Shown: positions 47,684 to 57,125, counted from the stretch's first letter. The stretch: DNA of 64,000 bases from Vibrio aerogenes (GCF_024346755.1 NZ_AP024861.1:3162001-3226000), one strand, 5' to 3'. The notes: a model not told the origin generated them from the letters alone. A program made the numbers and translations.

Positions 47684-47770
47684 CTGAAGGGAGTAATATG
47701 CTTCCATTACTCATTCAATGATATGAATACCCCTGCTTTCAGAAGTCAGGGTCTGTTATTTCTTTTTATA
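47684..47770 (+). promoter_or_regulatory. Candidate attenuator before pepD
   Basis: Terminator: CCCTGCTT (47731-47738), loop TCAG, AAG-T-CAGGG (47743-47751), followed by a T-rich tract to 47770. Antiterminator: CTGAAGGGAG (47684-47693), which includes the leader ribosome binding site, pairs with CTGCTTTCAG (47733-47742) with eight Watson-Crick pairs, one G-U and one mismatch. The two structures exclude each other. pepD starts at 47787, after the T tract. Confidence 0.5.
47698..47721 (+). CDS. Candidate pepD leader peptide (MLPLLIQ)
   Basis: ATG at 47698 preceded at ideal distance by AAGGGAG, seven codons (Met-Leu-Pro-Leu-Leu-Ile-Gln) and a TGA stop, ten bases before a terminator-type hairpin. 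Three of seven residues are leucine, each with a different codon. The Shine-Dalgarno segment can pair with the terminator arm (see the attenuator entry), which argues for a regulatory leader. Confidence 0.45.
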   Translation: MLPLLIQ

Positions 47771-47786
47771 TTAGAAGGAGCTTTCT

Positions 47787-49283
47787 GTGTCTGAACCGCA
47801 ATCTGAAATTAGTCAACTTTCTCCCCGGAGCGTCTGGCATTTCTTTGACAAAATCTGTTCCATTCCACATCCATCTCATCACGAAGAAGCGCTTGCGGCA
47901 TATATTGTTGACTGGGCTCAGTCCGCTAACCTCAATGTGCGCAGAGATCCAACAGGAAATATCTTCATTCGTAAACCTGCGACAGCAGGTATGGAAAACC
48001 GTAAAGGTGTCATTCTTCAGGCTCATATCGATATGGTGCCACAAAAAAATGAAGAGACGTCCCATGATTTCACCAAAGATCCGATTCAGCCCTATATTGA
48101 TGGAGAATGGGTCAAAGCCCGTGGTACAACCCTTGGTGCGGACAACGGGATCGGTATGGCGAGCTGCCTGGCAGTTCTGGCGTCTTCTGATATCAGCCAT
48201 GGACCACTTGAAGTGCTGTTAACTATCAATGAAGAAGCGGGTATGGAAGGCGCGTTCGGACTTGAGCCTGGTTATCTGGCCGGAGAGATATTACTGAATA
48301 CAGATTCAGAACAGGAAGGAGAAGTCTATGTTGGTTGCGCCGGCGGCATTGATAGTAAAATATCATTCGAAATTCACCGTCAGGCTATCCCTGACAGTTT
48401 TGTCACCCGTAAATTATCGCTGAAAGGCCTGAAAGGCGGCCATTCCGGTTGTGATATTCACTTGGGCCGGGGAAATGCCAATAAGATAATGGGCCGCTTT
48501 TTAGCCAACCATGCGGAGTCATTACAATTACGTTTGGTGGATTTTACCGGCGGAAGTCTGCGAAATGCAATACCAAGGGAAGCAACGATTACCGTCAGTT
48601 TACCTGAATCCCTTGCCAGCGAACTCACCACTGCATTTGATGAATTTACATCGCTGATAAGACAAGAATTATCAAAAACTGAAGAAAACATTTCATCTGA
48701 AATCAAGCATATTGAACCAAGTGAAATCAATCGCCAGGCTTTTGATACACATACCCAACAACGTTTTATTGCAACGCTGAATGCCTGCCCGAATGGTGTG
48801 GTACGTATGAGTGATGATATCGATGGCGTAGTAGAAACATCACTCAACATCGGCGTCATCCAGACAGAGGAATCAACCGTTTCTATTATGGGACTGATTC
48901 GCTCCTTAATCGATTCCGGTCGACAGCAGGTTGAAAGTACACTGACATCCCTTGCAAATCTGGCAGCCGCTAATATTGAACTGAGCGGCGCTTATCCGGG
49001 ATGGAAGCCTGATACGGATTCAGAAATTGTCGCTATCTTCAGGGATAAGTACAACGCAATGTATGGTCATAAACCAAACATTATGGTCATTCATGCCGGA
49101 TTAGAATGCGGTCTGTTCAAGAAACCGTATCCGGATGTCGATATGCTGTCCTTTGGGCCAACCATCAAAAACCCTCATTCACCTGATGAGCAGGTAAAAA
49201 CCGAGACCGTAAAACAGTTTTGGGACCAAATGGTCAATATTCTGGCATGCATTCCGGAGAAAACTGCTGCAACCACAGCTTAA
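47787..49283 (+). CDS. pepD: Aminoacyl-histidine dipeptidase (peptidase D)
   Basis: 498 residues from a GTG with AGAAGGAG upstream. Cytosolic M20 zinc dipeptidase that cleaves carnosine-like and many other dipeptides. Motifs: IPHPSHHEEALAAYIVDWA, metal ligands in LQAHIDMVPQKN and RGTTLGADNGIGMA, LLTINEEAGMEGAFGLE (catalytic and bridging Glu), LNTDSEQEGEVYVGCAGG and HAGLECGLF near the end. The lid domain lies about 210-390. Downstream of a candidate leader peptide/attenuator. Confidence 0.96.
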   Translation: MSEPQSEISQLSPRSVWHFFDKICSIPHPSHHEEALAAYIVDWAQSANLNVRRDPTGNIFIRKPATAGMENRKGVILQAHIDMVPQKNEETSHDFTKDPIQPYIDGEWVKARGTTLGADNGIGMASCLAVLASSDISHGPLEVLLTINEEAGMEGAFGLEPGYLAGEILLNTDSEQEGEVYVGCAGGIDSKISFEIHRQAIPDSFVTRKLSLKGLKGGHSGCDIHLGRGNANKIMGRFLANHAESLQLRLVDFTGGSLRNAIPREATITVSLPESLASELTTAFDEFTSLIRQELSKTEENISSEIKHIEPSEINRQAFDTHTQQRFIATLNACPNGVVRMSDDIDGVVETSLNIGVIQTEESTVSIMGLIRSLIDSGRQQVESTLTSLANLAAANIELSGAYPGWKPDTDSEIVAIFRDKYNAMYGHKPNIMVIHAGLECGLFKKPYPDVDMLSFGPTIKNPHSPDEQVKTETVKQFWDQMVNILACIPEKTAATTA

Positions 49284-49293
49284 TAAGCCAATG

Positions 49294-49321
49294 ATTGAAT
49301 GCCTGTATCCAGGCATTCAAT
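49294..49321. terminator. Convergent hairpin between pepD and the NSS transporter
   Basis: ATTGAATGCCTG (49294-49305), loop TATC, CAGGCATTCAAT (49310-49321): perfect 12-bp stem between two converging genes. Poor T tracts, but the position suits a shared 3' end. Confidence 0.6.
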
Positions 49322-49344
49322 TCCAGCCATGATTTGACTGAACG

Positions 49345-50706
49345 TCAGGACGATAAAGCGCCCCACAGTACTGTAATCACCAACAACGGACAAACAAATT
49401 TGACATATACTGGCCATAGTTTCCCGAACCAGTGTTGAGCGTATTCAGGAAATCCCTGCTCCAGCTCTTCAATTTTTGACCTTCGGCTCCAGACCCATCC
49501 ACCAAACAGACAAAACATTAATGCAGCCAGAGGCTGAAGGTATTGTGTCGCCACTTTCACAACCAAACCAAATAACGCAGAGAAATTTAACAAAATCACA
49601 ATACTGCCAACCGCGATAAACCCACCAAGAATCCAGGTGGTCAGACTTCTGCCAACCTGAAGACGTTCACTGACCAGAGAAACCGGACACTCCAGCATAG
49701 AAATCGAAGAGGTTAATGCTGCAATTGTCAGCAACAGAAAGAAGACTGCTGAGAATATTTGCCCCCAGATCCCTAAACTGTCAAACATCATTGGCAACAC
49801 ACGGAAAACAAGCGTATCAGCATTGAGTAAATGCCCATCAGATGCGTAGATTTCCACACCATTTTTCATTGCAACAAACATCGCAGGCATAACAACCAAA
49901 CCAGCAATAAATGCCACACCAGTATCAACCAGTGTCACACTCATCGCCATTTTTGGCAGGTTCTCTTTTTTGCTCAGATATGAACCATAAATGAGCATAG
50001 AACAGCCACCGATCGTCAGAGAGAAAAATCCTTGACCCATTGCGGCCAGAATTAAATCTTTATCCCACACTTTTGAAAAATCGGGAATCAGATACTGCTT
50101 CAGGCCATCTATTGCTCCATCCTGCATCAGGATATAAATAAATAAAACCGCAAACAGAATAAACAGTGCAGGCATTAAACGGGTGGACCACTTTTCAATC
50201 CCCTGCTTCACCCCCCCCTGCACAATCAAAATAGTCAGCACATAAAATATAAGGGTGCCAAGTAAATTCCGGCCAACAGAAAATGTTTCCAGCCATGTGC
50301 CATCCCCGAAAAAACCGCCGGCAAGCTTACTCAGTGAAGCAAGAAAGAAACATACAATCCAGCCACCAACAATACTGTAAAATGCCAGGACAACACTTGG
50401 TACGCTTAAACCAAGCCATCCAACACCGCTGCCGACTCTTTTAACAAAGGCTGAATCTGAAAGCGCCCGGACACTATCAACCGGATTCGCCTGCCCCTGA
50501 CGCCCAATAGCCATCTCAACGACTAACATCGGAAAAGCAACAAATACGATCAGCAATAAATAAACCAACAAAAAGGCACCGCCACCGTTGCTGGCAACCT
50601 GTGTGGGAAATCCCCAAATATTCCCTAATCCGACAGCTGCACCCGATGCAGACAAAATAAACCCAAGACGTGATGCAAACAGATCACGGGAAGCAGATTG
50701 TGACAT
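49345..50706 (-). CDS. Neurotransmitter:sodium symporter (NSS/SNF) family transporter
   Basis: 453 residues with about 12 membrane helices. LeuT-like start: SRLGFILSASGAAVGLGNIW (partly shown), with the unwound TM1 motif AVGLGNIWGFPTQVASNGGG that binds sodium and substrate. MLVVEMAIGRQGQANPVDS and GFFSLTIGGCSMLIYGSYLS (TM6) are present. Bacterial members take up amino acids with sodium; the substrate here cannot be read. Monocistronic, converging with pepD. Confidence 0.9.
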   Translation of the reverse strand: MSQSASRDLFASRLGFILSASGAAVGLGNIWGFPTQVASNGGGAFLLVYLLLIVFVAFPMLVVEMAIGRQGQANPVDSVRALSDSAFVKRVGSGVGWLGLSVPSVVLAFYSIVGGWIVCFFLASLSKLAGGFFGDGTWLETFSVGRNLLGTLIFYVLTILIVQGGVKQGIEKWSTRLMPALFILFAVLFIYILMQDGAIDGLKQYLIPDFSKVWDKDLILAAMGQGFFSLTIGGCSMLIYGSYLSKKENLPKMAMSVTLVDTGVAFIAGLVVMPAMFVAMKNGVEIYASDGHLLNADTLVFRVLPMMFDSLGIWGQIFSAVFFLLLTIAALTSSISMLECPVSLVSERLQVGRSLTTWILGGFIAVGSIVILLNFSALFGLVVKVATQYLQPLAALMFCLFGGWVWSRRSKIEELEQGFPEYAQHWFGKLWPVYVKFVCPLLVITVLWGALSS

Positions 50707-50931
50707 AGACCTTTACTCACATATCAATAAACTAGTCTGCGAGTACAGTAATACAAAAATGCATCAATCACAATTAATGACAGTTCAAAAAACTACATTT
50801 GACATAAAAAACATCATAGCAATCTGTCAATAAATATGAACACATCATAAAAACCTATGAAAAACAAAAAATGAAGTGCATGAGTTTTCTCTGTATAACA
50901 CATGACTTTCATCGTCTCTCCTGCAGGCAGG

Positions 50932-52005
50932 TCAGATAGTTAAAAGAAGTTGTCTTGACTCCTCTTCTGGCTTTAACGTCAGATGAAGACCAATCAGCCG
51001 AATTTCTCTTCCTTGTTGACGCAACATAATCCGCTGTAAGAGTTGTTCAAAATCTTTCAGACTCAGGTCCTGATGAATGTGTTCAATCGTTGTCTGACGA
51101 AAGTCAGCAAATTTAATTTTGATGCCCTGTTTGATAATGTCTCTTTGCCCCTCCAATGCCTGATAACGTTTTTCTAACTCCGGATAAAGCTGATTCGTAA
51201 TTAAATCCAGACATTCATGATAGGTTTTAATATTGACTGATAAAGTCCTTTCGACCCCAACAGACTTTCTTTCTCTTTCCGGTGTCACTTCTCTTTCATC
51301 AATCCCGTGACTTTTTTTCCATAAAGATGCACCTAAACGGCCAAAATTCCGTAAGAGTTGCCGGTAATCGGATGCACGAACATCTGCACAGCAATAGAGA
51401 CCAGCCTGATTCAACCGTGCAGATGAAACACGGCCGACCCCGGGTATTTTTTCCAGGGGAAGATCATCGATAACCTGTTGCATTCTGTCCGGTGTAATCA
51501 CATATAAGCCATCAGGTTTGTTCACCTCAGATGCGACTTTCGCAAGAAACTTGACCGGTGCAACACCAGCTGAGGCCGTCAAATGCAATTCACGAAAGAT
51601 ATCGGCTCTGATTGATTCTGCAATCAATGTTGCAGACCCCTGGCATTGCGTTGCAGCAGAAACATCTAAATAGGCTTCATCTAATGACAACGGCTCAATC
51701 AGCGTCGTATAACGCTGAAATATGGCATGTATTTGCCGGGATACATCCCTGTAAACCTGCATCCGTCCGGGAACCAGGGTCAGGTTACGACACAGTTTAA
51801 AAGCTTGTGCTGTTGGCATCGCGGAACGCACGCCATATCGCCGGGCCTCATAGTTACAGGTACTGATCACCCCCCGCTGTTTCTGGCTTCCTCCCACGGC
51901 AAGCGGCACACCTTTGTACTCAGGGAAGTCCCTCATCTCAACCGCCGCAAAAAAACAGTCCATATCGATGTGTATAATTTTCCTGTTCCGCCGGGACGTC
52001 ATCAT
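50932..52005 (-). CDS. dinB: DNA polymerase IV (DinB)
   Basis: 357 residues from the ATG at 52005 with AGAGGTGA upstream, overlapping the stop of the radical SAM gene (eight bases between). Y-family translesion polymerase. Catalytic residues in HIDMDCFFAAVEMRD and LSLDEAYLDVS; the GVAPVKFLAKVASEVNKPDG and IPGVGRVSSARL (helix-hairpin-helix) segments are intact. The C-terminus ends QLLLTI, resembling the beta-clamp-binding end of E. coli Pol IV. Second gene of a LexA-controlled operon. Confidence 0.96.
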   Translation of the reverse strand: MMTSRRNRKIIHIDMDCFFAAVEMRDFPEYKGVPLAVGGSQKQRGVISTCNYEARRYGVRSAMPTAQAFKLCRNLTLVPGRMQVYRDVSRQIHAIFQRYTTLIEPLSLDEAYLDVSAATQCQGSATLIAESIRADIFRELHLTASAGVAPVKFLAKVASEVNKPDGLYVITPDRMQQVIDDLPLEKIPGVGRVSSARLNQAGLYCCADVRASDYRQLLRNFGRLGASLWKKSHGIDEREVTPERERKSVGVERTLSVNIKTYHECLDLITNQLYPELEKRYQALEGQRDIIKQGIKIKFADFRQTTIEHIHQDLSLKDFEQLLQRIMLRQQGREIRLIGLHLTLKPEEESRQLLLTI

Positions 52006-52013
52006 ATTCACCT

Positions 52014-53087
52014 CTAAAACAGACAATACTGTTCTCCGGGCTCAGGCGGTACAGAAAACTGACTGACATCTAATGAATGACTTCGCTTCTGGTGTGACAG
52101 CCCAGCCTGCTTTATTGCCAGATGAAAACGCTGTCGGATCAAGTCTGCATATACTCCCGTTCCTGTCATTCTTGTCCCAAATTCACTCCGGTACAAACGC
52201 CCCTGATGCATGTCACGAATCCGGTTTAAAACCCGATCAGCTCTTTCTGGCAGATAATGTCTCAACCATTCTTCAAATAACGGCGCAACTTCATGCGGAA
52301 GACGTAAAGAAATATAGTAAACCGAACAAGCGCCAGCTGAAGCGCAAGCAGAAATAATGCTTTCTAACTCATGGTCATTCACAAATGGAATCACAGGGGC
52401 AAAGAGTGCACTCACCGGAATACCATGAGAACTTAAAGATTCAACGATTTTTAAGCGGCTGGTACCAGAAGCGGCACGGGGCTCCAGTTGCCGCTTTAAT
52501 TGATTATCAAGTGTTGTAATGCTCACAGCAACCTGGACAAGGTTTGCTTCAGCTAAGGGTTGTAACAGATCAATATCACGTAAAATCAGATGACTTTTCG
52601 TAATCAAAGAGACTGGTTGCTTGTATTTCAGGGCAATTTTCAGCAGTGATCGGGTAATTTTGAGCTTTTTCTCTGCAGGTTGATAAGCATCCGTATTGAT
52701 CCCGACAGCAATCGGCTGACAGACATATCGCGGATGTCTGAGTTCCTGTTCAAAAACTTCAGCTGCATTAATTTTGGCAATAATTTTAGTTTCAAAATCC
52801 AGTCCGGGAGAGAGTTCAAGATATGCATGTCCGGGGCGGGCAAAACAATAAATACATCCATGCTCACATCCCCGGTAAGGATTTACAGAAAGGTTGAAGG
52901 GAACATCAGGAGAATCATTTTTTGAAATAAGTGTCCGGGCCTGTTCAAAACGAATTTCAGTTGATAAAGCTGAATCGACAGGCGCCTCATATGGAACCGA
53001 CTCAATCAGATAACGTTCGAACCTTCCCGGAATTTGAGAAGATGTTCCACGTCCATGGCGGTTGTTTCTTGATTTTGATTCAGACAT
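52014..53087 (-). CDS. PA0069/SplB-like radical SAM protein, first gene of an SOS operon
   Basis: 357 residues. The 4Fe-4S motif is CEHGCIYC in the NPYRGCEHGCIYCFARPGH context, typical of the PA0069/Rv2578c group (COG1533, the family of spore photoproduct lyase-like proteins). Further conserved parts: GINTDAYQPAEKKLKITRSL, ITKSHLILRDIDLL, SITTLDNQLKRQLEPRAASG and the C-terminal FGTRMTGTGVYADLIRQRF. The reaction is unknown. It is followed at eight bases by dinB and its promoter is covered by a near-consensus LexA box, so it is probably damage-inducible. Ribosome binding site weak. Confidence 0.9.
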   Translation of the reverse strand: MSESKSRNNRHGRGTSSQIPGRFERYLIESVPYEAPVDSALSTEIRFEQARTLISKNDSPDVPFNLSVNPYRGCEHGCIYCFARPGHAYLELSPGLDFETKIIAKINAAEVFEQELRHPRYVCQPIAVGINTDAYQPAEKKLKITRSLLKIALKYKQPVSLITKSHLILRDIDLLQPLAEANLVQVAVSITTLDNQLKRQLEPRAASGTSRLKIVESLSSHGIPVSALFAPVIPFVNDHELESIISACASAGACSVYYISLRLPHEVAPLFEEWLRHYLPERADRVLNRIRDMHQGRLYRSEFGTRMTGTGVYADLIRQRFHLAIKQAGLSHQKRSHSLDVSQFSVPPEPGEQYCLF

Positions 53088-53097
53088 AGCAGCAACA

Positions 53098-53117
53098 AAC
53101 TGTTTATTTATACAGTA
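53098..53117 (-). promoter_or_regulatory. LexA (SOS) box of the radical SAM-dinB operon
   Basis: CTGTATAAATAAACAG on the minus strand (53100-53115), with outer TA and TT: the invariant CTGT and ACAG arms and an AT-rich eight-base centre, almost the E. coli consensus. It starts at the first base after the -10 element, so LexA would cover the transcription start. Confidence 0.85.
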
Positions 53118-53144
53118 TTATAGCTATTCCTCATTCTCCTTCAA
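53117..53144 (-). promoter_or_regulatory. Promoter of the radical SAM-dinB operon
   Basis: Minus-strand TTGAAG (53139-53144), 16-base spacer, perfect TATAAT (53117-53122), 30 bases before the radical SAM start codon, overlapped by the LexA box. Confidence 0.65.
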
Positions 53145-53171
53145 CATTCTTTATCGCAACTCATACACCAC

Positions 53172-53207
53172 AAAAAATGAGCTGACCGGAAGACCCGGAC
53201 AGCTCAT
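53172..53207 (-). terminator. Terminator of the nqr-apbE-nqrM transcript
   Basis: ATGAGCTG (53177-53184) and CAGCTCAT (53200-53207) with inner CCGG/CCGG; minus-strand tail TTTTTTG. Directly after nqrM and before the SOS promoter. Confidence 0.85.
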
Positions 53208-53229
53208 CCAATGCATCTCAGGGAAACGT

Positions 53230-53463
53230 CTAAACAATTCTGTCACTTTCCCACTCAGCAAGCTTTTGTGCCCTTGCTGCAGCCTTCGCTTCACGCTTCT
53301 TACGGGCATCGCAGGGTTCAGGGCAGTTACACACTTTATCAACCCCGACAGCCCCCAAACCACCACAGCTTCCACTTACCATTTTTCTCTGAAAAATATA
53401 GCCCACGGCCATTGCCGCGATAATTAACAGAAACATTCCAAATGTAATCAAGAAAGTACTCAT
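53230..53463 (-). CDS. nqrM: Na+-NQR maturation protein NqrM
   Basis: 77 residues (DUF539). One N-terminal membrane helix (about 3-25) followed by a cluster of conserved cysteines in SCGGLGAVGVDKVCNCPEPC, then a charged helical tail. NqrM is needed to mature the Na+-translocating NADH:quinone reductase, probably by delivering iron to the NqrD/NqrE site. The position right after apbE in the nqr cluster is typical. Confidence 0.93.
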   Translation of the reverse strand: MSTFLITFGMFLLIIAAMAVGYIFQRKMVSGSCGGLGAVGVDKVCNCPEPCDARKKREAKAAARAQKLAEWESDRIV

Positions 53464-53478
53464 AATCTTTACCTCTTA

Positions 53479-54525
53479 TCAGTGCTTTAAGTAAGGTTTG
53501 AAAGCACTGGATGAGACTTCAGTAAACCCATTCTCAGTTTTAACAATTATTAATACCGGAATATCATACCGTTCAGCAATTTTGATGCTTTTCTCATGGC
53601 CTAACACCATAAAGCCTGTCGCCAATCCGTCTGCGGTCATCGTTGATTTATCGATCACTGTGACAGAAACAACCTTATTGGTTATCGGCTTCTCCGTCAC
53701 CGGATCGATGATATGAGAATAACGAATGCCATCTTGCTCAAAATAGTTTCGGTAATCCCCGGAAGTTGCAATCCCCATATTTCCCGGCTCAATGATTTCC
53801 TGTACCGAATGCTGATCAACAGCAGGCTTCTCAATCGCAATACGCCATGGATGACCATTCAGCTTTTGACCACGGGTCCGGATTTCCCCGCCAATTTCGA
53901 CCATAAAATTGTTTACATTCAGGGAAATCAGATAGTCTGAAATGACATCAACGCCCCATCCTTTCGCGATGGAAGACAAATCAACATACAACGCAGGTAT
54001 ATCCTTTTGAATCCCCTGTTCTGTCAGATGCAGGTGGTGAACCCCAACACGTTTGCGCAGTGATGCAAGCTCATTTTCAGAAGGCACAACTTCTGGTCGC
54101 CCTTCCGGACCAAATCCCCATAAATTTACCAAAGGACCCACCGTGACATCCAATGCTCCCTGAGTCACCTGATTCAGACGCATTGCCTCTTTCACCACTG
54201 TATACAACTGCGGAGAAACCAAAACCGGATCGGTTCCCTGATACTGATTGAAGCGACTTAATTCAGACTTTTTGCGGTAAGTCGACATTTGATCGTTCAC
54301 CGTTTCAAGCAATCCGTCTATCCCTGATTTTAGTTCTTCGGGAGCCAGTTTTGCCCTGTCATCGGCTAAATACTTAATATTATAGGATGTCCCCATTGTT
54401 GAACCATGAATGTGGACCAACTCAGGAGAACGCTCACATCCACTCAGTAAAGCAGATAAGGATAAGATAAGCAGAGTGGTTCTGATCAGCGTTTGTGTTA
54501 AAACAAACTGTTTCAGGCATTGCAT
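53479..54525 (-). CDS. apbE: FAD:protein FMN transferase ApbE
   Basis: 348 residues from the ATG at 54525 (CAGGA nine bases upstream); the frame reaches GTG at 54576. Lipoprotein: lipobox LSGC in LSALLSGCERSP. Transfers FMN from FAD to threonine in target proteins; here the expected targets are NqrB and NqrC. Motifs HGSTMGTSYNIKYL, TVGPLVNLWGFGPEG, YVDLSSIAKGWGVDVIS, MVEIGGEIRTRG and HIIDPVTEKPI plus TADGLATGFMVLG. Follows the nqrF terminator, before nqrM. Confidence 0.95.
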   Translation of the reverse strand: MQCLKQFVLTQTLIRTTLLILSLSALLSGCERSPELVHIHGSTMGTSYNIKYLADDRAKLAPEELKSGIDGLLETVNDQMSTYRKKSELSRFNQYQGTDPVLVSPQLYTVVKEAMRLNQVTQGALDVTVGPLVNLWGFGPEGRPEVVPSENELASLRKRVGVHHLHLTEQGIQKDIPALYVDLSSIAKGWGVDVISDYLISLNVNNFMVEIGGEIRTRGQKLNGHPWRIAIEKPAVDQHSVQEIIEPGNMGIATSGDYRNYFEQDGIRYSHIIDPVTEKPITNKVVSVTVIDKSTMTADGLATGFMVLGHEKSIKIAERYDIPVLIIVKTENGFTEVSSSAFKPYLKH

Positions 54526-54580
54526 AGTCAGATGTCCTGATGGTTGATACCTTCCAAACATAACCTTCGCTGTCACTTAA

Positions 54581-54611
54581 AATAATGGCTGACATCAAGC
54601 CAGCCATTATT
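54581..54611 (-). terminator. Terminator after nqrF
   Basis: AATAATGGCTG (54581-54591) pairs perfectly with CAGCCATTATT (54601-54611), loop of nine; the minus-strand tail continues ATTATTTTAAG. Would separate nqrABCDEF from apbE-nqrM, at least partly. Confidence 0.7.
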
Positions 54612-54626
54612 CAGTGATATCATTAA

Positions 54627-55850
54627 TTAACCACCGAAGTCATCAAGGAGGATATTCTCATCCTCAACACCGAGATCTTTTAGCATACTGATAACAGATG
54701 CGTTCATCATCGGTGGACCACACATATAATATTCACAATCTTCCGGCGCTTCATGATCCTTGAGATAATTTTCATAAAGCACATTATGAATAAATCCGGT
54801 GTAGCCATCCCAGTTATCTTCCGGCAATGGATCTGACAATGCACAATGCCAGACAAAGTTCTCATTCTCAGCCTGTAACATGTCAAAATCTTCAACATAG
54901 AACATTTCACGCTTCGAACGGGCACCATACCAGTAAGAGATTTTTCTTTTCGATTTCAGACGTTTTAGCTGATCGAAAATGTGAGAACGCATTGGCGCCA
55001 TACCAGCACCACCACCGATAAAGACCATTTCAGTATCAGTATCTTTGGCAAAAAATTCACCAAATGGGCCAGAAATAGTACATTTATCCCCTGGCTTAAG
55101 CGACCAGATATAAGAAGACATCTGTCCCGGAGGCGCATCAGGATTATTAGGCGGCGGCGTAGCAATACGCACGTTCAGCATAATAATGCCTTCTTCTTCC
55201 GGATAGTTCGCCATTGAGTATGCACGAATGATATCTTCATCGACTTTCGACTCATAACGGAATAAATTAAATTTATCCCAGTCAGGGCGATACTCTTCAG
55301 GTACATCATACTCTGAATATTTAACGTGATGCGCAGGTGCCTCTATCTGTATATAACCACCTGCCCGGAACGGTACGGACTCACCATCAGGAATCTGCAG
55401 CTTCAGCTCTTTGATGAAAGTCGCCTTGTTATCATTGGAAACAACCGTACATTCCCACTTTTTCACACCAAATATTTCTTCCGGCAGCTCAATATCCATG
55501 TCGGTTTTCACCGCAACCTGACAAGCCAGACGCTCGCCCTCACGTGCTTCACCTTTAGAGATATGGCTGAGTTCTGTTGGCAGAATATCACCACCACCAG
55601 ATTTCACTCTAACCTTACACTGGCCACAAGAACCACCACCACCACAGGCGGAAGATACGAAAATACCCGATCCAGCCAGCGCACCAAGTAACTTACCACC
55701 GGGGTTCGTTACAATCGCTTTTTCCGGATCACCATTGATTGAAATTGTAATGTCACCTGTTGGTACAAGCTTAGATTTAGCAAACAAAATTACTAAAACT
55801 AATACCAGTACGATCAGAGTAAACATCACTACACCAAGAATTATGTCCAT
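54627..55850 (-). CDS. nqrF: Na+-NQR subunit F (NADH dehydrogenase component)
   Basis: 407 residues. N-terminal membrane helix, a 2Fe-2S ferredoxin domain with [14 protein letters not shown] and the fourth Cys in RLACQVAV, then FAD-binding ([12 protein letters not shown]) and NADH-binding domains ([37 protein letters not shown]). Accepts electrons from NADH for the sodium pump. Last structural subunit of the operon. Confidence 0.97.
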   Translation of the reverse strand: MDIILGVVMFTLIVLVLVLVILFAKSKLVPTGDITISINGDPEKAIVTNPGGKLLGALAGSGIFVSSACGGGGSCGQCKVRVKSGGGDILPTELSHISKGEAREGERLACQVAVKTDMDIELPEEIFGVKKWECTVVSNDNKATFIKELKLQIPDGESVPFRAGGYIQIEAPAHHVKYSEYDVPEEYRPDWDKFNLFRYESKVDEDIIRAYSMANYPEEEGIIMLNVRIATPPPNNPDAPPGQMSSYIWSLKPGDKCTISGPFGEFFAKDTDTEMVFIGGGAGMAPMRSHIFDQLKRLKSKRKISYWYGARSKREMFYVEDFDMLQAENENFVWHCALSDPLPEDNWDGYTGFIHNVLYENYLKDHEAPEDCEYYMCGPPMMNASVISMLKDLGVEDENILLDDFGG

Positions 55851-55885
55851 AGACTTTATTCCTTAATTGCTGCGGTTTACCCGAC

Positions 55886-56482
55886 TTACAGTTGAACACC
55901 AGAGAAAGACATAAAGCCTAACGCCATTAAACCGACCGTGATAAATGTGATACCCAGACCTCTTAATCCCGGTGGCACATCAGCATACTTCATTTTTTCC
56001 CGGATACCTGCAAGCGCTACAATAGCCAGCATCCAGCCGACACCAGAACCAAAACCATACACAACAGATTCGGTAAAGTTATAATCACGCTGAACCATAA
56101 AGGATACACCACCAAAGATCGCACAGTTAACTGTGATCAAAGGCAGGAAGATCCCCAAAGCGTTATACAAAGGCGGGAAAAAACGATCCAAAACCATTTC
56201 GAGGATCTGTACCAAAGCGGCAATAACCCCGATAAAGGTAATAAAGCTGAGGAAAGTTAAATCAATCCCCTGAATCAGAGCATTCTCTTTCAGCACCAGA
56301 TTAAAAACCAGGTTATTCACCGGAACTGAGATCGTCAGAACAACCGTGACAGCAATACCAAGACCGAATGCTGTTTTCACTTTCTTTGAAACCGCAAGGA
56401 ACGTACACATTCCCAGGAAGAAAGAGAGCGCCATGTTTTCAAGGAAAACAGACTTAACCAGCAAGCTAATATAATGTTCCAT
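55886..56482 (-). CDS. nqrE: Na+-NQR subunit E
   Basis: 198 residues, about six membrane helices. Shares the inner-membrane iron or iron-sulfur site with NqrD; the two half-repeat cysteines are in [12 protein letters not shown] and [28 protein letters not shown] end (here [14 protein letters not shown]). Homologous to NqrD and RnfA. Seven bases after nqrD. Confidence 0.96.
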   Translation of the reverse strand: MEHYISLLVKSVFLENMALSFFLGMCTFLAVSKKVKTAFGLGIAVTVVLTISVPVNNLVFNLVLKENALIQGIDLTFLSFITFIGVIAALVQILEMVLDRFFPPLYNALGIFLPLITVNCAIFGGVSFMVQRDYNFTESVVYGFGSGVGWMLAIVALAGIREKMKYADVPPGLRGLGITFITVGLMALGFMSFSGVQL

Positions 56483-56489
56483 GATTCAA

Positions 56490-57125
56490 TTACTCCTCTG
56501 GCTCAACTTGTTCGGGTTTGAACACACGGATCACCCAAATCATGAAACCGATCAGGAAAAACGCTGACGGGGCCAGTAACATCAAGCCATTAGGCTGATA
56601 CCATCCACCATTGTTCACTAATGGCAGAACTTCCAGGCCAAAAATCTTGCCAGAACCGAACAGTTCACGGAAGAAACCAACTGTAATCAGAACAAAGCCA
56701 TATCCAAGACCATTGGCTATCCCATCAATAAATGAGGGTAATGGCGGTTCTTTCATCGCAAATGCTTCTGCCCGTCCCATCACGATACAGTTCGTAATGA
56801 TCAACCCGACAAAGACTGAAAGCTGCTTCGAAATATCATAAAGATAAGCTTTCAGGATCTGGTCCACCAAAATAACCAGTGAAGCAATAATGGCCATCTG
56901 GACAATAATACGAACACTGTTAGGGATGTGGTTACGAATCAGAGAAACAAAGAAATTGGATAATGCCGTCACAAATGTCACAGCTAATGTCATGACAAAA
57001 GCAGTTTCAAGCTTGGTCGTCACGGCCAGCGCCGAACAAACCCCTAAAACCTGCAATGCAATCGGGTTATTATCCAATACGGGTGCAACTAAGCTGTTTT
57101 TCAGATTTTTTACAGTACTAGACAT
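56490..57125 (-). CDS. nqrD: Na+-NQR subunit D
   Basis: 211 residues, about six membrane helices. Cysteines in [14 protein letters not shown] and [14 protein letters not shown] match those lining the intramembrane metal site with Nqr[21 protein letters not shown] is typical. One-base overlap with nqrC. Confidence 0.96.
   Translation of the reverse strand: MSSTVKNLKNSLVAPVLDNNPIALQVLGVCSALAVTTKLETAFVMTLAVTFVTALSNFFVSLIRNHIPNSVRIIVQMAIIASLVILVDQILKAYLYDISKQLSVFVGLIITNCIVMGRAEAFAMKEPPLPSFIDGIANGLGYGFVLITVGFFRELFGSGKIFGLEVLPLVNNGGWYQPNGLMLLAPSAFFLIGFMIWVIRVFKPEQVEPEE

Larger units (their letters stand above)
46958..47786. other. 829-base non-coding region before pepD
   Basis: The largest gap in the window. 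In order: permease promoter and PurR-type operator (46984-47021), structured intergenic element (47119-47261), minus-strand intrinsic terminator with no gene upstream of it (47267-47295), a small hairpin (47306-47323), a small plus-strand ORF with its own -10 and ribosome binding site (47327-47523), a 21-bp palindrome (47593-47613), and the pepD leader with short peptide and terminator (47647-47786). Each is listed separately. Confidence 0.8.
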
